Shown here piece after piece: positions 1 through 6,079 of a DNA stretch of 11,048 bases. Below the pieces are notes generated by a model. It did not search any database. It had not been told where the DNA came from and saw nothing but the letters and a program-made list of their open reading frames with translations. Numbering within the stretch: position 1 is the first letter of the stretch; each line of letters begins with the position of its first letter. The DNA is taken from the NCBI GenBank assembly GCA_030147325.1, contig JASLAA010000239.1, forward strand, positions 1-11,048, read 5' to 3'. Source of the stretch: Arthrobacter sp. GTDB taxonomy: Bacteria > Actinomycetota > Actinomycetes > Actinomycetales > Micrococcaceae. Position numbers and translations under genes: made by a program.

Positions 1-97
1 AGCCGCGGTTGTCGCCATGCACGGGGAGGTCGAACAGGAGGACGCCCGGAATGGGTGTCTCGCGCGCGGACAGGGGTTTCGAGAAGGTCGGTCCCAT
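1..97 (-). CDS. rmlC: dTDP-4-dehydrorhamnose 3,5-epimerase (RmlC-type), N-terminal part; possibly an RmlC-RmlD fusion
   Basis: Only the first 32 codons are in the window. They read MGPTFSKPLSARETPIPG and then VLLFDLPVHGDNRG. The pattern of a short lead, PIPG-hh-hFDLPVHGDNRG is the start of RmlC cupin epimerases, which convert dTDP-4-keto-6-deoxyglucose to dTDP-4-keto-L-rhamnose in the cytoplasm. The DNRG element carries the conserved residues that open the substrate pocket. The ATG lies 3 bases after the stop of the upstream rmlB gene, so the two genes are almost certainly cotranscribed and translationally coupled. A weak AGGA overlaps the rmlB stop. In Micrococcaceae this N-terminus often belongs to a protein with an RmlD reductase domain fused at the C-terminus. 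That is family knowledge and cannot be tested here because the gene runs off the left edge. Confidence 0.8.
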   Translation of the reverse strand, partial: MGPTFSKPLSARETPIPGVLLFDLPVHGDNRG

Positions 98-100
98 GTC

Positions 101-1099
101 CTACTGCCCCAGTTCGCTGTACTTGGACTCGGTCACTGCCTTGTGCGGGCGCCACCACGCCTCGTTGTCGCGGTACCAGGCGATGGTGTCGCGCAGGCCC
201 TGCTCGAAGTGGTGGAATTCCGGGGACCAGCCGAGCTCCGTCCGCAGCTTGGTGGAATCGATGGCGTACCGGAGGTCGTGTCCGGCGCGATCCACCACGT
301 GGTCGTAGGCATCGGGGGCGTGACCCATCTCGCCGAGGATGAGCTCGACGACATCCTTGTTGTTCCGCTCGCCATCCGCGCCGATCAGGTAGGTGGCCCC
401 GATCTCGCCCTTGCCGAGGATCGTCCATACGGCGGAGGAGTGGTCGTTCGCGTGGATCCAGTCGCGGACGTTGCGTCCCTCTCCGTACAGCTTCGGGCGG
501 ATCCCGTCGATCACGTTGGTGATCTGCCGCGGGATGAACTTCTCGACGTGCTGGTAGGGGCCGTAGTTGTTGGAACAATTGCTGATCGTGGCCTGCACCC
601 CGAAGGAACGCACCCAGGCGCGGACCAGGAGATCCGACCCGGCCTTCGTGGACGAGTACGGGCTCGAGGGGTTGTAGGGGGTGCTCTCCGTGAAACGCGC
701 CGGATCGTCGAGTTCGAGGTCGCCGTACACCTCGTCGGTGCTGATGTGGTGGAACCTCGTGCCGTACCGACGAGCCGCTTCGAGCAACGTGTACGTGCCG
801 ATGATGTTCGTGTCGAGGAAGGGGCGGGGGTCGTGCAGGGAGTTGTCGTTGTGGGATTCCGCCGCATAGTGGACCACCGCATCCGCACGCTCGGTCAGTG
901 GATCGACGACGGCGGCATCCGCTATGTCGCCGATCACCAGTTGGAAACGGTGCGACGGCAGTCCTTCGAGGGAGGCGCGATTGCCCGCGTAGGTCAGCTT
1001 GTCGAGGACGGTGACGGAGGCATCTGTGTGCTCCATCAGGTAGTGGACGAAGTTGGACCCGATAAAGCCTGCTCCGCCGGTCACCAGAAGATTCTTCAC
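101..1099 (-). CDS. rfbB: dTDP-glucose 4,6-dehydratase
   Basis: This enzyme (RfbB/RmlB) dehydrates dTDP-D-glucose to dTDP-4-keto-6-deoxy-D-glucose, the second step of dTDP-L-rhamnose synthesis, using a tightly bound NAD+. It is an extended-SDR protein. The Rossmann glycine motif GGAGFIG follows the LLVT strand directly, the catalytic triple T-D-E lies in HHISTDEVYGD, and the YxxxK pair lies in PYSSTKAGSD. The family signature SNCSNNYGPYQ and the RDWIHANDH element are also present. I start at the GTG at 1099 (MKNLLVTGG), which places the first beta strand at residue 3 as in homologues and has AAGG 8 bases upstream. A GTG at 1120 in the same frame would add seven residues. The protein is full length (332 aa, or 339 from the upstream start). 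It is followed after 3 bases by rmlC, giving an rmlB-rmlC order. Confidence 0.95.
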   Translation of the reverse strand: MKNLLVTGGAGFIGSNFVHYLMEHTDASVTVLDKLTYAGNRASLEGLPSHRFQLVIGDIADAAVVDPLTERADAVVHYAAESHNDNSLHDPRPFLDTNIIGTYTLLEAARRYGTRFHHISTDEVYGDLELDDPARFTESTPYNPSSPYSSTKAGSDLLVRAWVRSFGVQATISNCSNNYGPYQHVEKFIPRQITNVIDGIRPKLYGEGRNVRDWIHANDHSSAVWTILGKGEIGATYLIGADGERNNKDVVELILGEMGHAPDAYDHVVDRAGHDLRYAIDSTKLRTELGWSPEFHHFEQGLRDTIAWYRDNEAWWRPHKAVTESKYSELGQ

Positions 1100-1189
1100 G
1101 CCGTGCACCTTACCGGTCACCGGCCGCGATCCCCGACCGCAGGATCACCGGAACCCCGGAGCGAGGAGCTCGGCCGCCGGCGGGACCGA

Positions 1190-1972
1190 TCAGGACTGGT
1201 GGCGGCCTCGACGGCGGGCCACGACGATCGCCACGACGGCGAGCAGCGCCGCCAGGACTCCGGCACCGATCCAGGCAGCCGGGGCCACGGACGACGTCCG
1301 CTCCTCCTCGGCCGCGTCCGTCGCGGTGCTGCGTGCGCTCGGAGTGGCGGAGCGGCTGGCCGACGGGGTGGCGCTGGTGACGGAAGGCTGCGCGGACGGA
1401 AGCTCCGCATTCTGGGTGGGAACGACGGCAGGCGGTGCCGGAGCGGGGATCTCGGTCGCCTGCACGGTCTCCGTCTGCGTCGGTGTCGGCACCGGCTCCG
1501 GCGCTGCGCTCGTCGTCGCGCCCGCGCTCGGACTGGGCACCGGGACCTCTCCGGACACGTCGACGGCCTCCCCGGTTGTCGCGTCGTACCGGAGGTTCGT
1601 GTAGACGAGGGTGTCGGCGAACAGCAGGTATCCGGTGTCCGGCTCGATGAGGTGGCCGGTGCCGGGGTGCACGAGGAATCCCGTGCGGGCGTTGACGGCG
1701 AAACCGGTCTCCGGGTCGATGCCCGACGTCGCCGTCGGGTCGGGCACCGGGGGTGCCGGCTCACCGAAGGTGGCTCCCGGCTGCGGCTGCTCGACGACGT
1801 CGGGCTGTTGCTGACCGACCACGACGGGCTGGACGACGCGCGGCTCGGGGTCGAGTGCGGCGGCAGGGCCGGCGAGCGCGGTTCCGGCGAGCACCGCAGC
1901 AGCTGCACCCGTGAGGATCAGCGCCGTCGTTCTCGCGGTACGTGGCGTGGTGTTGCGGTGTGGCTGGGTCAT
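1190..1972 (-). CDS. Exported membrane-anchored protein with TG octapeptide repeats, function unknown
   Basis: I do not recognise a named family. The 260-residue protein has a signal peptide (basic start, hydrophobic stretch at residues 17-34, likely AAA or ALA cleavage site near residues 34-39), so it is exported. Residues 40-85 are rich in Pro, Gln and Val. Residues 87-118 hold four 8-residue repeats with an invariant Thr-Gly. Residues 142-228 are a Pro/Ser/Thr/Ala-rich linker like a cell-wall-spanning stalk. Residues 231-252 form a transmembrane helix, and a basic tail (RRRGRH) ends the protein. There is no LPXTG sortase motif, so it is probably held by the membrane helix. The ATG at 1972 has GAGG four bases upstream. 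Frames open to 2041 would add a basic stretch before the signal peptide and are unlikely. It lies 90 bases upstream of rfbB on the same strand, so cotranscription is possible. Confidence 0.75.
   Translation of the reverse strand: MTQPHRNTTPRTARTTALILTGAAAAVLAGTALAGPAAALDPEPRVVQPVVVGQQQPDVVEQPQPGATFGEPAPPVPDPTATSGIDPETGFAVNARTGFLVHPGTGHLIEPDTGYLLFADTLVYTNLRYDATTGEAVDVSGEVPVPSPSAGATTSAAPEPVPTPTQTETVQATEIPAPAPPAVVPTQNAELPSAQPSVTSATPSASRSATPSARSTATDAAEEERTSSVAPAAWIGAGVLAALLAVVAIVVARRRGRHQS
1619..1714 (-). repeat. Four tandem 8-residue x-x-T-G repeats in the exported protein
   Basis: Read on the minus strand, residues 87-118 of the exported protein divide into PETGFAVN, ARTGFLVH, PGTGHLIE and PDTGYLLF. 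Each unit is 8 residues (24 bases), with Thr-Gly at positions 3-4, an aromatic residue or His at 5, and two aliphatic or small residues at 6-7. A degenerate TTGEAV follows at residues 132-137. The short turn-plus-strand period suggests a small beta-rich repeat unit, which is inference. Confidence 0.7.
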
Positions 1973-2119
1973 TCGTCCTCGGCTCGTGCTCTCGCGACGG
2001 GCGGCGACGAAGCGCCGCCGGATGCGGATGGTCCCCGTCAACCAGCGGTCGGCTGCGGCTCCTGAATCCTACTGGCCCTGGCCGCCGCGACCCTGCTCCG
2101 CTCGGGACATCACGCATCG

Positions 2120-2133
2120 TGTCGCGTGCGACA
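2120..2133. promoter_or_regulatory. 14-bp dyad, possible operator between divergent genes
   Basis: TGTCGCGTGCGACA has 6-bp arms (TGTCGC/GCGACA) around a 2-base centre. It lies in the 188-base gap between the divergent starts of the repeat-containing exported protein (1972, minus) and the DUF3515 lipoprotein (2161, plus). I see no convincing -35/-10 pair in this gap. A TACTAG at 2145-2150 could serve as a -10 for a nearly leaderless lipoprotein transcript. Short palindromes are common by chance in DNA this GC-rich, so the regulatory role is weakly supported. Confidence 0.25.
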
Positions 2134-2160
2134 GGCGTACCAGCTACTAGGGTGGGAGCC

Positions 2161-2658
2161 ATGCCTGCCTCTGCCCGCGCCTCCACGACACTGGTAGCCG
2201 CCGTGGTCCTCCTGGTAGGGCTCTCCGGATGTACGGCGGGGGTGGTGGACGTCGATGCTGCCGCCGATGCCGCCGATGCCCGGTGCGCGGACGTGATGAT
2301 CGCCCTGCCGCCCATGGTCGCCGAGAACGAGCAGCGGGACACCAACAGCCAGGCGACGTCGGCCTGGGGCGATCCGTCGAAGGTGGTCCTGCGCTGCGGC
2401 GTCGTCGTCCCCGGTCCGACGACCGATCCGTGCGTGACGGTGAACGACGTCGACTGGGTTGTACGGGAGGGTGACCCGGCCTGGACGGCGACCACCTACG
2501 GGCGGGATCCGGCCGTCGAGGTGCTCTTCGATCCGGAAGAGGTAGCGTCCAGTACTGTCCTGGTCGAACTCGGGGACGCAGTGTCCCGGGTGCAGCAGAC
2601 GCGCGCCTGCGTCGGCTTGTCGGAAGCGACACCGGTACCGGCACCGACCGGAGGCTGA
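2161..2658 (+). CDS. DUF3515-family lipoprotein
   Basis: The 165-residue protein starts with a lipoprotein signal: a basic N-terminus, a hydrophobic stretch from residue 10, and the lipobox LSGC with the lipidated Cys at 24. It is therefore expected on the outer face of the membrane. The mature part matches my recollection of DUF3515: a WGDPSKVVLRCGV segment, a central DVDWVV, and TYGRDPAVEVLFDP. Mature cysteines at 42, 79, 91 and 150 could form two disulfides. The function of the family is unknown. In many actinobacteria DUF3515 lies near ddl and thiL; those genes are not seen here. The ATG at 2161 is chosen because the signal peptide begins there. GGGAG lies only two bases upstream, which is tight, and a GTG at 2152 is an alternative. 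A GC hairpin follows at 2720-2737. Confidence 0.8.
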   Translation: MPASARASTTLVAAVVLLVGLSGCTAGVVDVDAAADAADARCADVMIALPPMVAENEQRDTNSQATSAWGDPSKVVLRCGVVVPGPTTDPCVTVNDVDWVVREGDPAWTATTYGRDPAVEVLFDPEEVASSTVLVELGDAVSRVQQTRACVGLSEATPVPAPTGG

Positions 2659-2719
2659 CGCAAGCCCCGCGCACCACTGGCGCCGACCGCGCCACCCAGC
2701 CACGCTGGACAGCAGTATC

Positions 2720-2737
2720 GCCGGGCCGGTGCCCGGC
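2720..2737 (+). terminator. Small GC hairpin after the DUF3515 gene
   Basis: GCCGGGC and GCCCGGC form a 7-bp perfect stem around a CGGT loop, 61 bases after the lipoprotein stop and 29 bases before the next start codon. No T-run follows, only CTTCC. It may be a weak terminator, or it may lie in the leader of the SMP-30 gene if that gene is cotranscribed. Confidence 0.35.
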
Positions 2738-2766
2738 CTTCCGACCGACCACTGCCAGGAGGCACC

Positions 2767-3624
2767 GTGAAAGCCGAGCAAATCTCCGACGTCTGCACCT
2801 TCCACGGCGAAGGGCCCTACTGGGATCCCCGGCGGGACGAACTGCTGCTGGTCGACATGCAGGAGGGTGACGTCCTGGTGCGCCACGAGGACGGCACCCT
2901 GGACCGCCACGATGTCCACCCCCGGCTCGCCGGGGTAGTGCGCGGGCGCACGTCCGGGGGTTACGTCATCGGAGTCGAACGCGGCTTCCTGTTCGCCGAT
3001 GACGCCTTCTCCACCCTCGAGGAGGGACCCGAGGCCTTCGGCGACAGCTCCGTCCGGATGAACGACGGCGGGTGCGACCCGGCCGGGCGCTTCCTCTGCG
3101 GCTCGATGGGGTGGGAGGGCGGCTTCGGCGCCGGTGCGCTCTACTCGCTGGACCAGGACCACACCGTGTCCACCGTCCTCGGCAGCGTCACCGTCTCGAA
3201 CGGCCTGCACTTCTCCCCCTCGGGCGATACCGCGTTCTTCAGCGACACCCCCACCGGCCGCATCGATGCCCTGGCCTATGACCTGGCCACCGGCACCTTC
3301 TCGGACCGCCGCACGTTCGCCGTCATCGAGCAGGCGCTCGGTATGCCCGACGGCATGGCCATCGATGCCGAGGGAGGGATCTGGACCGCGCTGTACGGCG
3401 GTGGGGCCATCGCCCGGTTCGACGCCGCCGGCAGGCTCACCGACCACATCCCGCTGCCGGTCACGAATGTCACGGCATGCGCGTTCGGCGGGAAGGATCT
3501 GATGACGCTGTTCATCACGACCACACAGGAGAACATCCCCGAGGGCTCGGAGCCCTCGGCGGGAGCCCTGTTCGCCGTCGAGCCGGGTATCGCGGGCGCG
3601 CCCCTGCCGATGTTCGCGGGGTAG
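2767..3624 (+). CDS. SMP-30/gluconolactonase/LRE-family hydrolase
   Basis: This is a 285-residue, six-bladed beta-propeller of the SMP-30 family, whose members hydrolyse sugar lactones using one divalent metal. The metal ligands match the family pattern: Glu15 in HGEGPYW, Asn145 in SNGLHFSP and Asp195 in MPDGMAID. Arg97 and Asn99 in the RMNDGG segment correspond to the substrate-contacting pair near the lid. The FSPSGDTAFFSDT blade and the WTALYGGGAIARFD blade are also typical. No signal peptide is visible, so it is cytoplasmic. The GTG start at 2767 is fixed by a perfect AGGAGG at 2757-2762, four bases upstream. No sugar dehydrogenase or transporter lies next to it, so the actual lactone cannot be named. 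The gene ends at a convergent junction with a strong hairpin. Confidence 0.87.
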   Translation: MKAEQISDVCTFHGEGPYWDPRRDELLLVDMQEGDVLVRHEDGTLDRHDVHPRLAGVVRGRTSGGYVIGVERGFLFADDAFSTLEEGPEAFGDSSVRMNDGGCDPAGRFLCGSMGWEGGFGAGALYSLDQDHTVSTVLGSVTVSNGLHFSPSGDTAFFSDTPTGRIDALAYDLATGTFSDRRTFAVIEQALGMPDGMAIDAEGGIWTALYGGGAIARFDAAGRLTDHIPLPVTNVTACAFGGKDLMTLFITTTQENIPEGSEPSAGALFAVEPGIAGAPLPMFAG

Positions 3625-3695
3625 GGGCCGGCGCCTCCGCGCGGGCGGAACCTGCCGATCGTCCGCCGATCGTCTGCCGGGCAACGCCGGAGAAC

Positions 3696-3728
3696 GCCGG
3701 GGAGCCGCGCGGGTCGCGGCTCCCCGGC
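3696..3728. terminator. Strong bidirectional hairpin between convergent genes
   Basis: GCCGGGGAGCCGCG and its exact reverse complement form a 14-bp stem around a 5-base loop (CGGGT). The hairpin is 71 bases after the SMP-30 stop and 8 bases beyond the stop of the convergent SDR gene. No clear U-tract follows on either strand, which is common for actinobacterial terminators. Confidence 0.8.
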
Positions 3729-3736
3729 ATCACCGA

Positions 3737-4576
3737 TCAGAGGATCGGCTGGCCTCCGGTGACGGCGATGCGCGCTCCCGAGACATAGCTGGCCTCATCG
3801 GACGCGAGCAGGACGTACACCGGCGCGAGTTCCGCGGGTTGGCCGGCGCGCTGCAGCGGCACCTGCTGGCCGAAGCTCTCCACCTGCTCCTCGGGCATGG
3901 TCGCCGGGATGAGGGGTGTCCAGATCGGCCCGGGAGCCACCGAGTTGGCCCGGATGCCGCGCTCGGCCAGGAGTTGCGCCATGGACGCCGTCATGTTGGC
4001 GATGCCGGCCTTCGTCGCCGAGTACGGCAGCAGCGTGGGCACAGGATTGTCCGAGTTCACCGAGCTCGAGCCGATGATCGAGCCGCCTGGTCCCATGTGT
4101 GGCAGGACCGCCTTCGTGAGGTGGAAGAAGGCGCTGAGGTTGATGGCGAGCGTTCGGTCCCATTCCTCGTCCGGGATCTCCTCGATCGTCTCGTGCGTCA
4201 TCTGGAACGCCGCGTTGCTGACGAGGATGTCCACCCGGCCGAACTCTTCGACGGCCTTGTCGATCACGGCGCGGCATGTGGCCGGATCGGCGAGGTCTCC
4301 CGGGAACAGGACCGCCTGCCGACCCGCCTCCTCGACCCATCGCGCCGTCTCCTGTGCATCCTCGTCCTCGTTCAGGTAGCTGATCAGGACGTCGGCGCCC
4401 TCCCTCGCGTAGGCGATCGCGACGGCTCGTCCGATGCCGCTGTCCCCTCCGGTGATCACGGCCTTCTTGCCGGCGAGTCGTCCGGTCCCGCGGTAGGACT
4501 GCTCGCCGTGATCGGGGGCCGGATCCATGTCCGCCGTGGTTCCGGGTGGTTCCTGCTGCTGCGCTGGCTGGCTCAC
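3737..4576 (-). CDS. SDR-family oxidoreductase, general-stress type (GSP39/YghA-like)
   Basis: This 279-residue classical short-chain dehydrogenase has the cofactor motif TGGDSGIGR at residues 42-50, SNAA at 120-123, and the catalytic tetrad Asn146, Ser172, Tyr185 and Lys189 (PYSATKAG). The C-terminus SGARIAVTGGQPIL and the 35-residue hydrophilic N-terminal lead ending QSYRGTGRLAGK are typical of the subgroup that includes Bacillus general stress protein 39 and E. coli YghA. Members use NAD(P)H on poorly defined carbonyl or alcohol substrates, and the substrate is not predictable here. The GTG start at 4576 has GAGGAGG ideally placed upstream. The 5' leader contains a 6-bp hairpin (4594-4611). 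The gene is divergent from a glycosyltransferase and convergent with the SMP-30 gene. A stress role is inferred from the family. Confidence 0.88.
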   Translation of the reverse strand: MSQPAQQQEPPGTTADMDPAPDHGEQSYRGTGRLAGKKAVITGGDSGIGRAVAIAYAREGADVLISYLNEDEDAQETARWVEEAGRQAVLFPGDLADPATCRAVIDKAVEEFGRVDILVSNAAFQMTHETIEEIPDEEWDRTLAINLSAFFHLTKAVLPHMGPGGSIIGSSSVNSDNPVPTLLPYSATKAGIANMTASMAQLLAERGIRANSVAPGPIWTPLIPATMPEEQVESFGQQVPLQRAGQPAELAPVYVLLASDEASYVSGARIAVTGGQPIL

Positions 4577-4632
4577 TGTTCCTCCTCGTGTCTACGGGCT
4601 TCTGCGCCCGTGCGTTCCTTGCACCTCCACCG

Positions 4633-4644
4633 TAAGCAGCCTTA
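4633..4644. promoter_or_regulatory. TAAG-N4-CTTA dyad between the divergent SDR and glycosyltransferase genes
   Basis: TAAGCAGCCTTA lies in the 130-base gap between the divergent starts at 4576 (minus) and 4707 (plus), 57 and 63 bases from the two start codons. Its AT-rich context (TTAGTAATT) stands out from the surrounding GC-rich DNA. A related GTAAGTACACT occurs upstream of the DUF3072 gene at 5723-5733. It could be an operator or part of overlapping promoters; the assignment is tentative. Confidence 0.3.
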
Positions 4645-4648
4645 GTAA

Positions 4649-4679
4649 TTGAGGGGAAGCGGACACCCGGTCCGACAAT
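4649..4679 (+). promoter_or_regulatory. Possible sigma-70-like promoter of the glycosyltransferase gene
   Basis: TTGAGG at 4649-4654 and GACAAT at 4674-4679 each match the -35 and -10 consensus at four of six bases. The spacer of 19 is longer than usual. Transcription would start a few bases before the ribosome binding site. This is a weak prediction from pattern alone. Confidence 0.25.
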
Positions 4680-4689
4680 CCGTTGCACG

Positions 4690-4695
4690 AGGAGG
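4690..4695 (+). promoter_or_regulatory. Ribosome binding site deciding the glycosyltransferase start
   Basis: A perfect AGGAGG lies 11 bases before the ATG at 4707. It falls inside the longer open frame beginning with TTG at 4683, so translation from that TTG is improbable. Confidence 0.6.
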
Positions 4696-4706
4696 ACAGC
4701 CCCGCC

Positions 4707-5720
4707 ATGCGGTACGACGCCGAGTACATCCTGCCGCTGAAGTGGACCTCTCACGGCCCCGTGGCGGAGCTCGCTGCCTACCTCTCCCACCTCGCGAGGT
4801 GGCTCGACGTCACGGTGGTGGACGGCTCCGCGTCTCCCTTCTTCGAACGGCATGCCGAGGCGTTCCCGCCCGGCATCCGCCATCTCCGACCGGCACCTGA
4901 CGCGGTGCGGCAGGGCGGGAACGGCAAGGTGCACGGCGTGCTGACCGGACTGGCCGCAGCCCGGCACGAGCGGGTGATCATCGCCGACGACGACGTCCGG
5001 TACCGGCGCCCCGAACTCCACCGGGTAGTGGAGCTGCTCGGCACCGCGGACCTCGTGCGTCCGCAGAACGTCTTCGCGACCATGCCCTGGCACGCTCGCT
5101 GGGACACCGGACGGACCCTGCTCAACCGGGCGCTGGGCTCCGACTATCCGGGCACGCTGGGCCTGCGCAGGAGCACCGTCCTGGCTGTGGGAGGCTACTG
5201 CGCGGATGCGCTCTTCGAGAACCTGGAACTCATCCGGACCGTCCGCGCGGCCGGCGGCACCGAGGTCCGGGCCGACGACCTCTTCGTCGCCAGGATCCCG
5301 TGCTCCTGTCGGCACTTCGTGCGGCAGCGTATCCGCCAGGCGTACGACAGCCTCGCGCAGCCAGGCCGGCTCGCCGTCGAACTGGGCCTCCTCCCCCTGA
5401 TGATCCTCACCCGTCCGACGCCGCAACAGGCGGCCGTCGCGGGTCTCGCCGTCGTGGCCTTTGCCGAGCTCGGACGACGACGCCACAGCGGACGAACCGC
5501 GTTCCCACCGACCGCGGCCCTGTGGGCGCCCGCCTGGGTCCTGGAACGCGCCGTCTGCAGCTGGTTGGCCGTGGCCGGCAGGGCCCGTGGCGGCGTACGC
5601 TACGCCGGAACCCGGATGGCCCTCGCAGCCCACTCCGACCGGCAGCTGCGGGCGCGCCTCGCTGCGATCACGGTGGAGGGGTCCGCCCTGCCGTCGGGCG
5701 CGTCGCAGAACCGGGGGTGA
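4707..5720 (+). CDS. Family 2 glycosyltransferase
   Basis: The 337-residue protein begins with a GT-A fold: YILPLKW, then a strand ending VTVVDGS (residues 35-41), which places the nucleotide-sugar-binding Asp at 39. NGKVHGVLTGLAAARHE precedes the metal-binding IIADDDVRY (Asp94-96, a DxD-type motif). FENLELIRT at 170-178 holds the acidic acceptor-side residues, and CRHFVRQRIRQAYDS at 201-215 resembles the QxxRW-type region. Residues 222-255 and 265-292 are moderately hydrophobic and may attach it to the membrane. The donor and acceptor are unknown; members of the family build envelope glycans or glycolipids. The start is set by AGGAGG at 4690-4695. It is divergent from the SDR gene, and the DUF3072 gene follows after 50 bases on the same strand. 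Confidence 0.8.
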   Translation: MRYDAEYILPLKWTSHGPVAELAAYLSHLARWLDVTVVDGSASPFFERHAEAFPPGIRHLRPAPDAVRQGGNGKVHGVLTGLAAARHERVIIADDDVRYRRPELHRVVELLGTADLVRPQNVFATMPWHARWDTGRTLLNRALGSDYPGTLGLRRSTVLAVGGYCADALFENLELIRTVRAAGGTEVRADDLFVARIPCSCRHFVRQRIRQAYDSLAQPGRLAVELGLLPLMILTRPTPQQAAVAGLAVVAFAELGRRRHSGRTAFPPTAALWAPAWVLERAVCSWLAVAGRARGGVRYAGTRMALAAHSDRQLRARLAAITVEGSALPSGASQNRG

Positions 5721-5770
5721 CAGTAAGTACACTGATGGTCCGAGCTTGCTACGACGACGAAGGAATCCAC

Positions 5771-6001
5771 ATGGCAGACACACTGGGAAGTCCTACCTCG
5801 GAGCCCGAGGGCGGTTTCGAGCGGGACCCGTCCGATTGGGTCACGGGTGACGAGCCCATGACCGCCGCGCAGCGGAGCTACCTGGACACGCTTGCACGAG
5901 AGGCGGGCGAGGAGATCCCCGCAGACATCAACAAGGCGGAGGCGTCCGAGCACATCGATCGGCTCCAGAAGAAGAGCAAGAGGGTCGGCGACGACTCCTG
6001 A
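5771..6001 (+). CDS. DUF3072 domain-containing small protein
   Basis: This 76-residue, acidic, soluble protein is almost entirely the DUF3072 motif: DPSDWVTGDEPMTAAQRSYL followed by DTLAREAGEEIP, and then an acidic/basic helix ending in a lysine-rich segment (KKSKR). The family is widespread in actinobacteria and some proteobacteria and has no established function. The N-terminal 15 residues are variable and probably disordered. GAAGGAA ends five bases before the ATG, a good ribosome binding site. It lies 50 bases after the glycosyltransferase gene and is followed 16 bases later by a strong hairpin. It may be cotranscribed with the glycosyltransferase or use its own promoter near 5723-5750. 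A stress role is possible but is not shown by the sequence. Confidence 0.88.
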   Translation: MADTLGSPTSEPEGGFERDPSDWVTGDEPMTAAQRSYLDTLAREAGEEIPADINKAEASEHIDRLQKKSKRVGDDS

Positions 6002-6017
6002 GCCCGACCAGGTGAGA

Positions 6018-6053
6018 GCAACAGTCCCACGACCGGTGTCGTGGGACTGTTGC
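6018..6053. terminator. 16-bp perfect hairpin, bidirectional terminator
   Basis: GCAACAGTCCCACGAC and its exact reverse complement form a 16-bp stem with a CGGT tetraloop. It lies 16 bases after the DUF3072 stop and 26 bases from the stop of the convergent RibA-fusion gene, so it can end transcription from both sides. Neither side carries a U-run. Confidence 0.85.
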
Positions 6054-6079
6054 GTCCGGGCCCTGAACTGCTGTCCGCG

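Noticed and set aside
17..2065. 682-codon open frame on the plus strand
   Set aside because: It lies antisense to rfbB and the exported-protein gene, crosses the gap between them, and has no recognisable domain. It is a GC-bias shadow.
2101..2160. Possible tRNA between the divergent genes
   Set aside because: No acceptor or anticodon stem pairing or T-loop GTTCRA sequence is present. The only symmetry is the 14-bp dyad.
2110..3684. 524-codon open frame on the minus strand
   Set aside because: It is antisense to the DUF3515 and SMP-30 genes, which have proper ribosome binding sites and conserved catalytic residues.
3654..3700. Short direct repeats (GCCGATCGTC twice at 11-base spacing, AACGCCGG twice at 10-base spacing)
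   Set aside because: They are two-copy, lie just before the terminator hairpin, and are easily produced by chance in GC-rich DNA. There is no array structure or flanking gene to suggest iterons or CRISPR.
3795..5783. 662-codon open frame on the minus strand
   Set aside because: It is out of frame with the SDR gene and antisense to the glycosyltransferase, both of which have clear family motifs. Its translation is Arg/Gly-rich without domain features.
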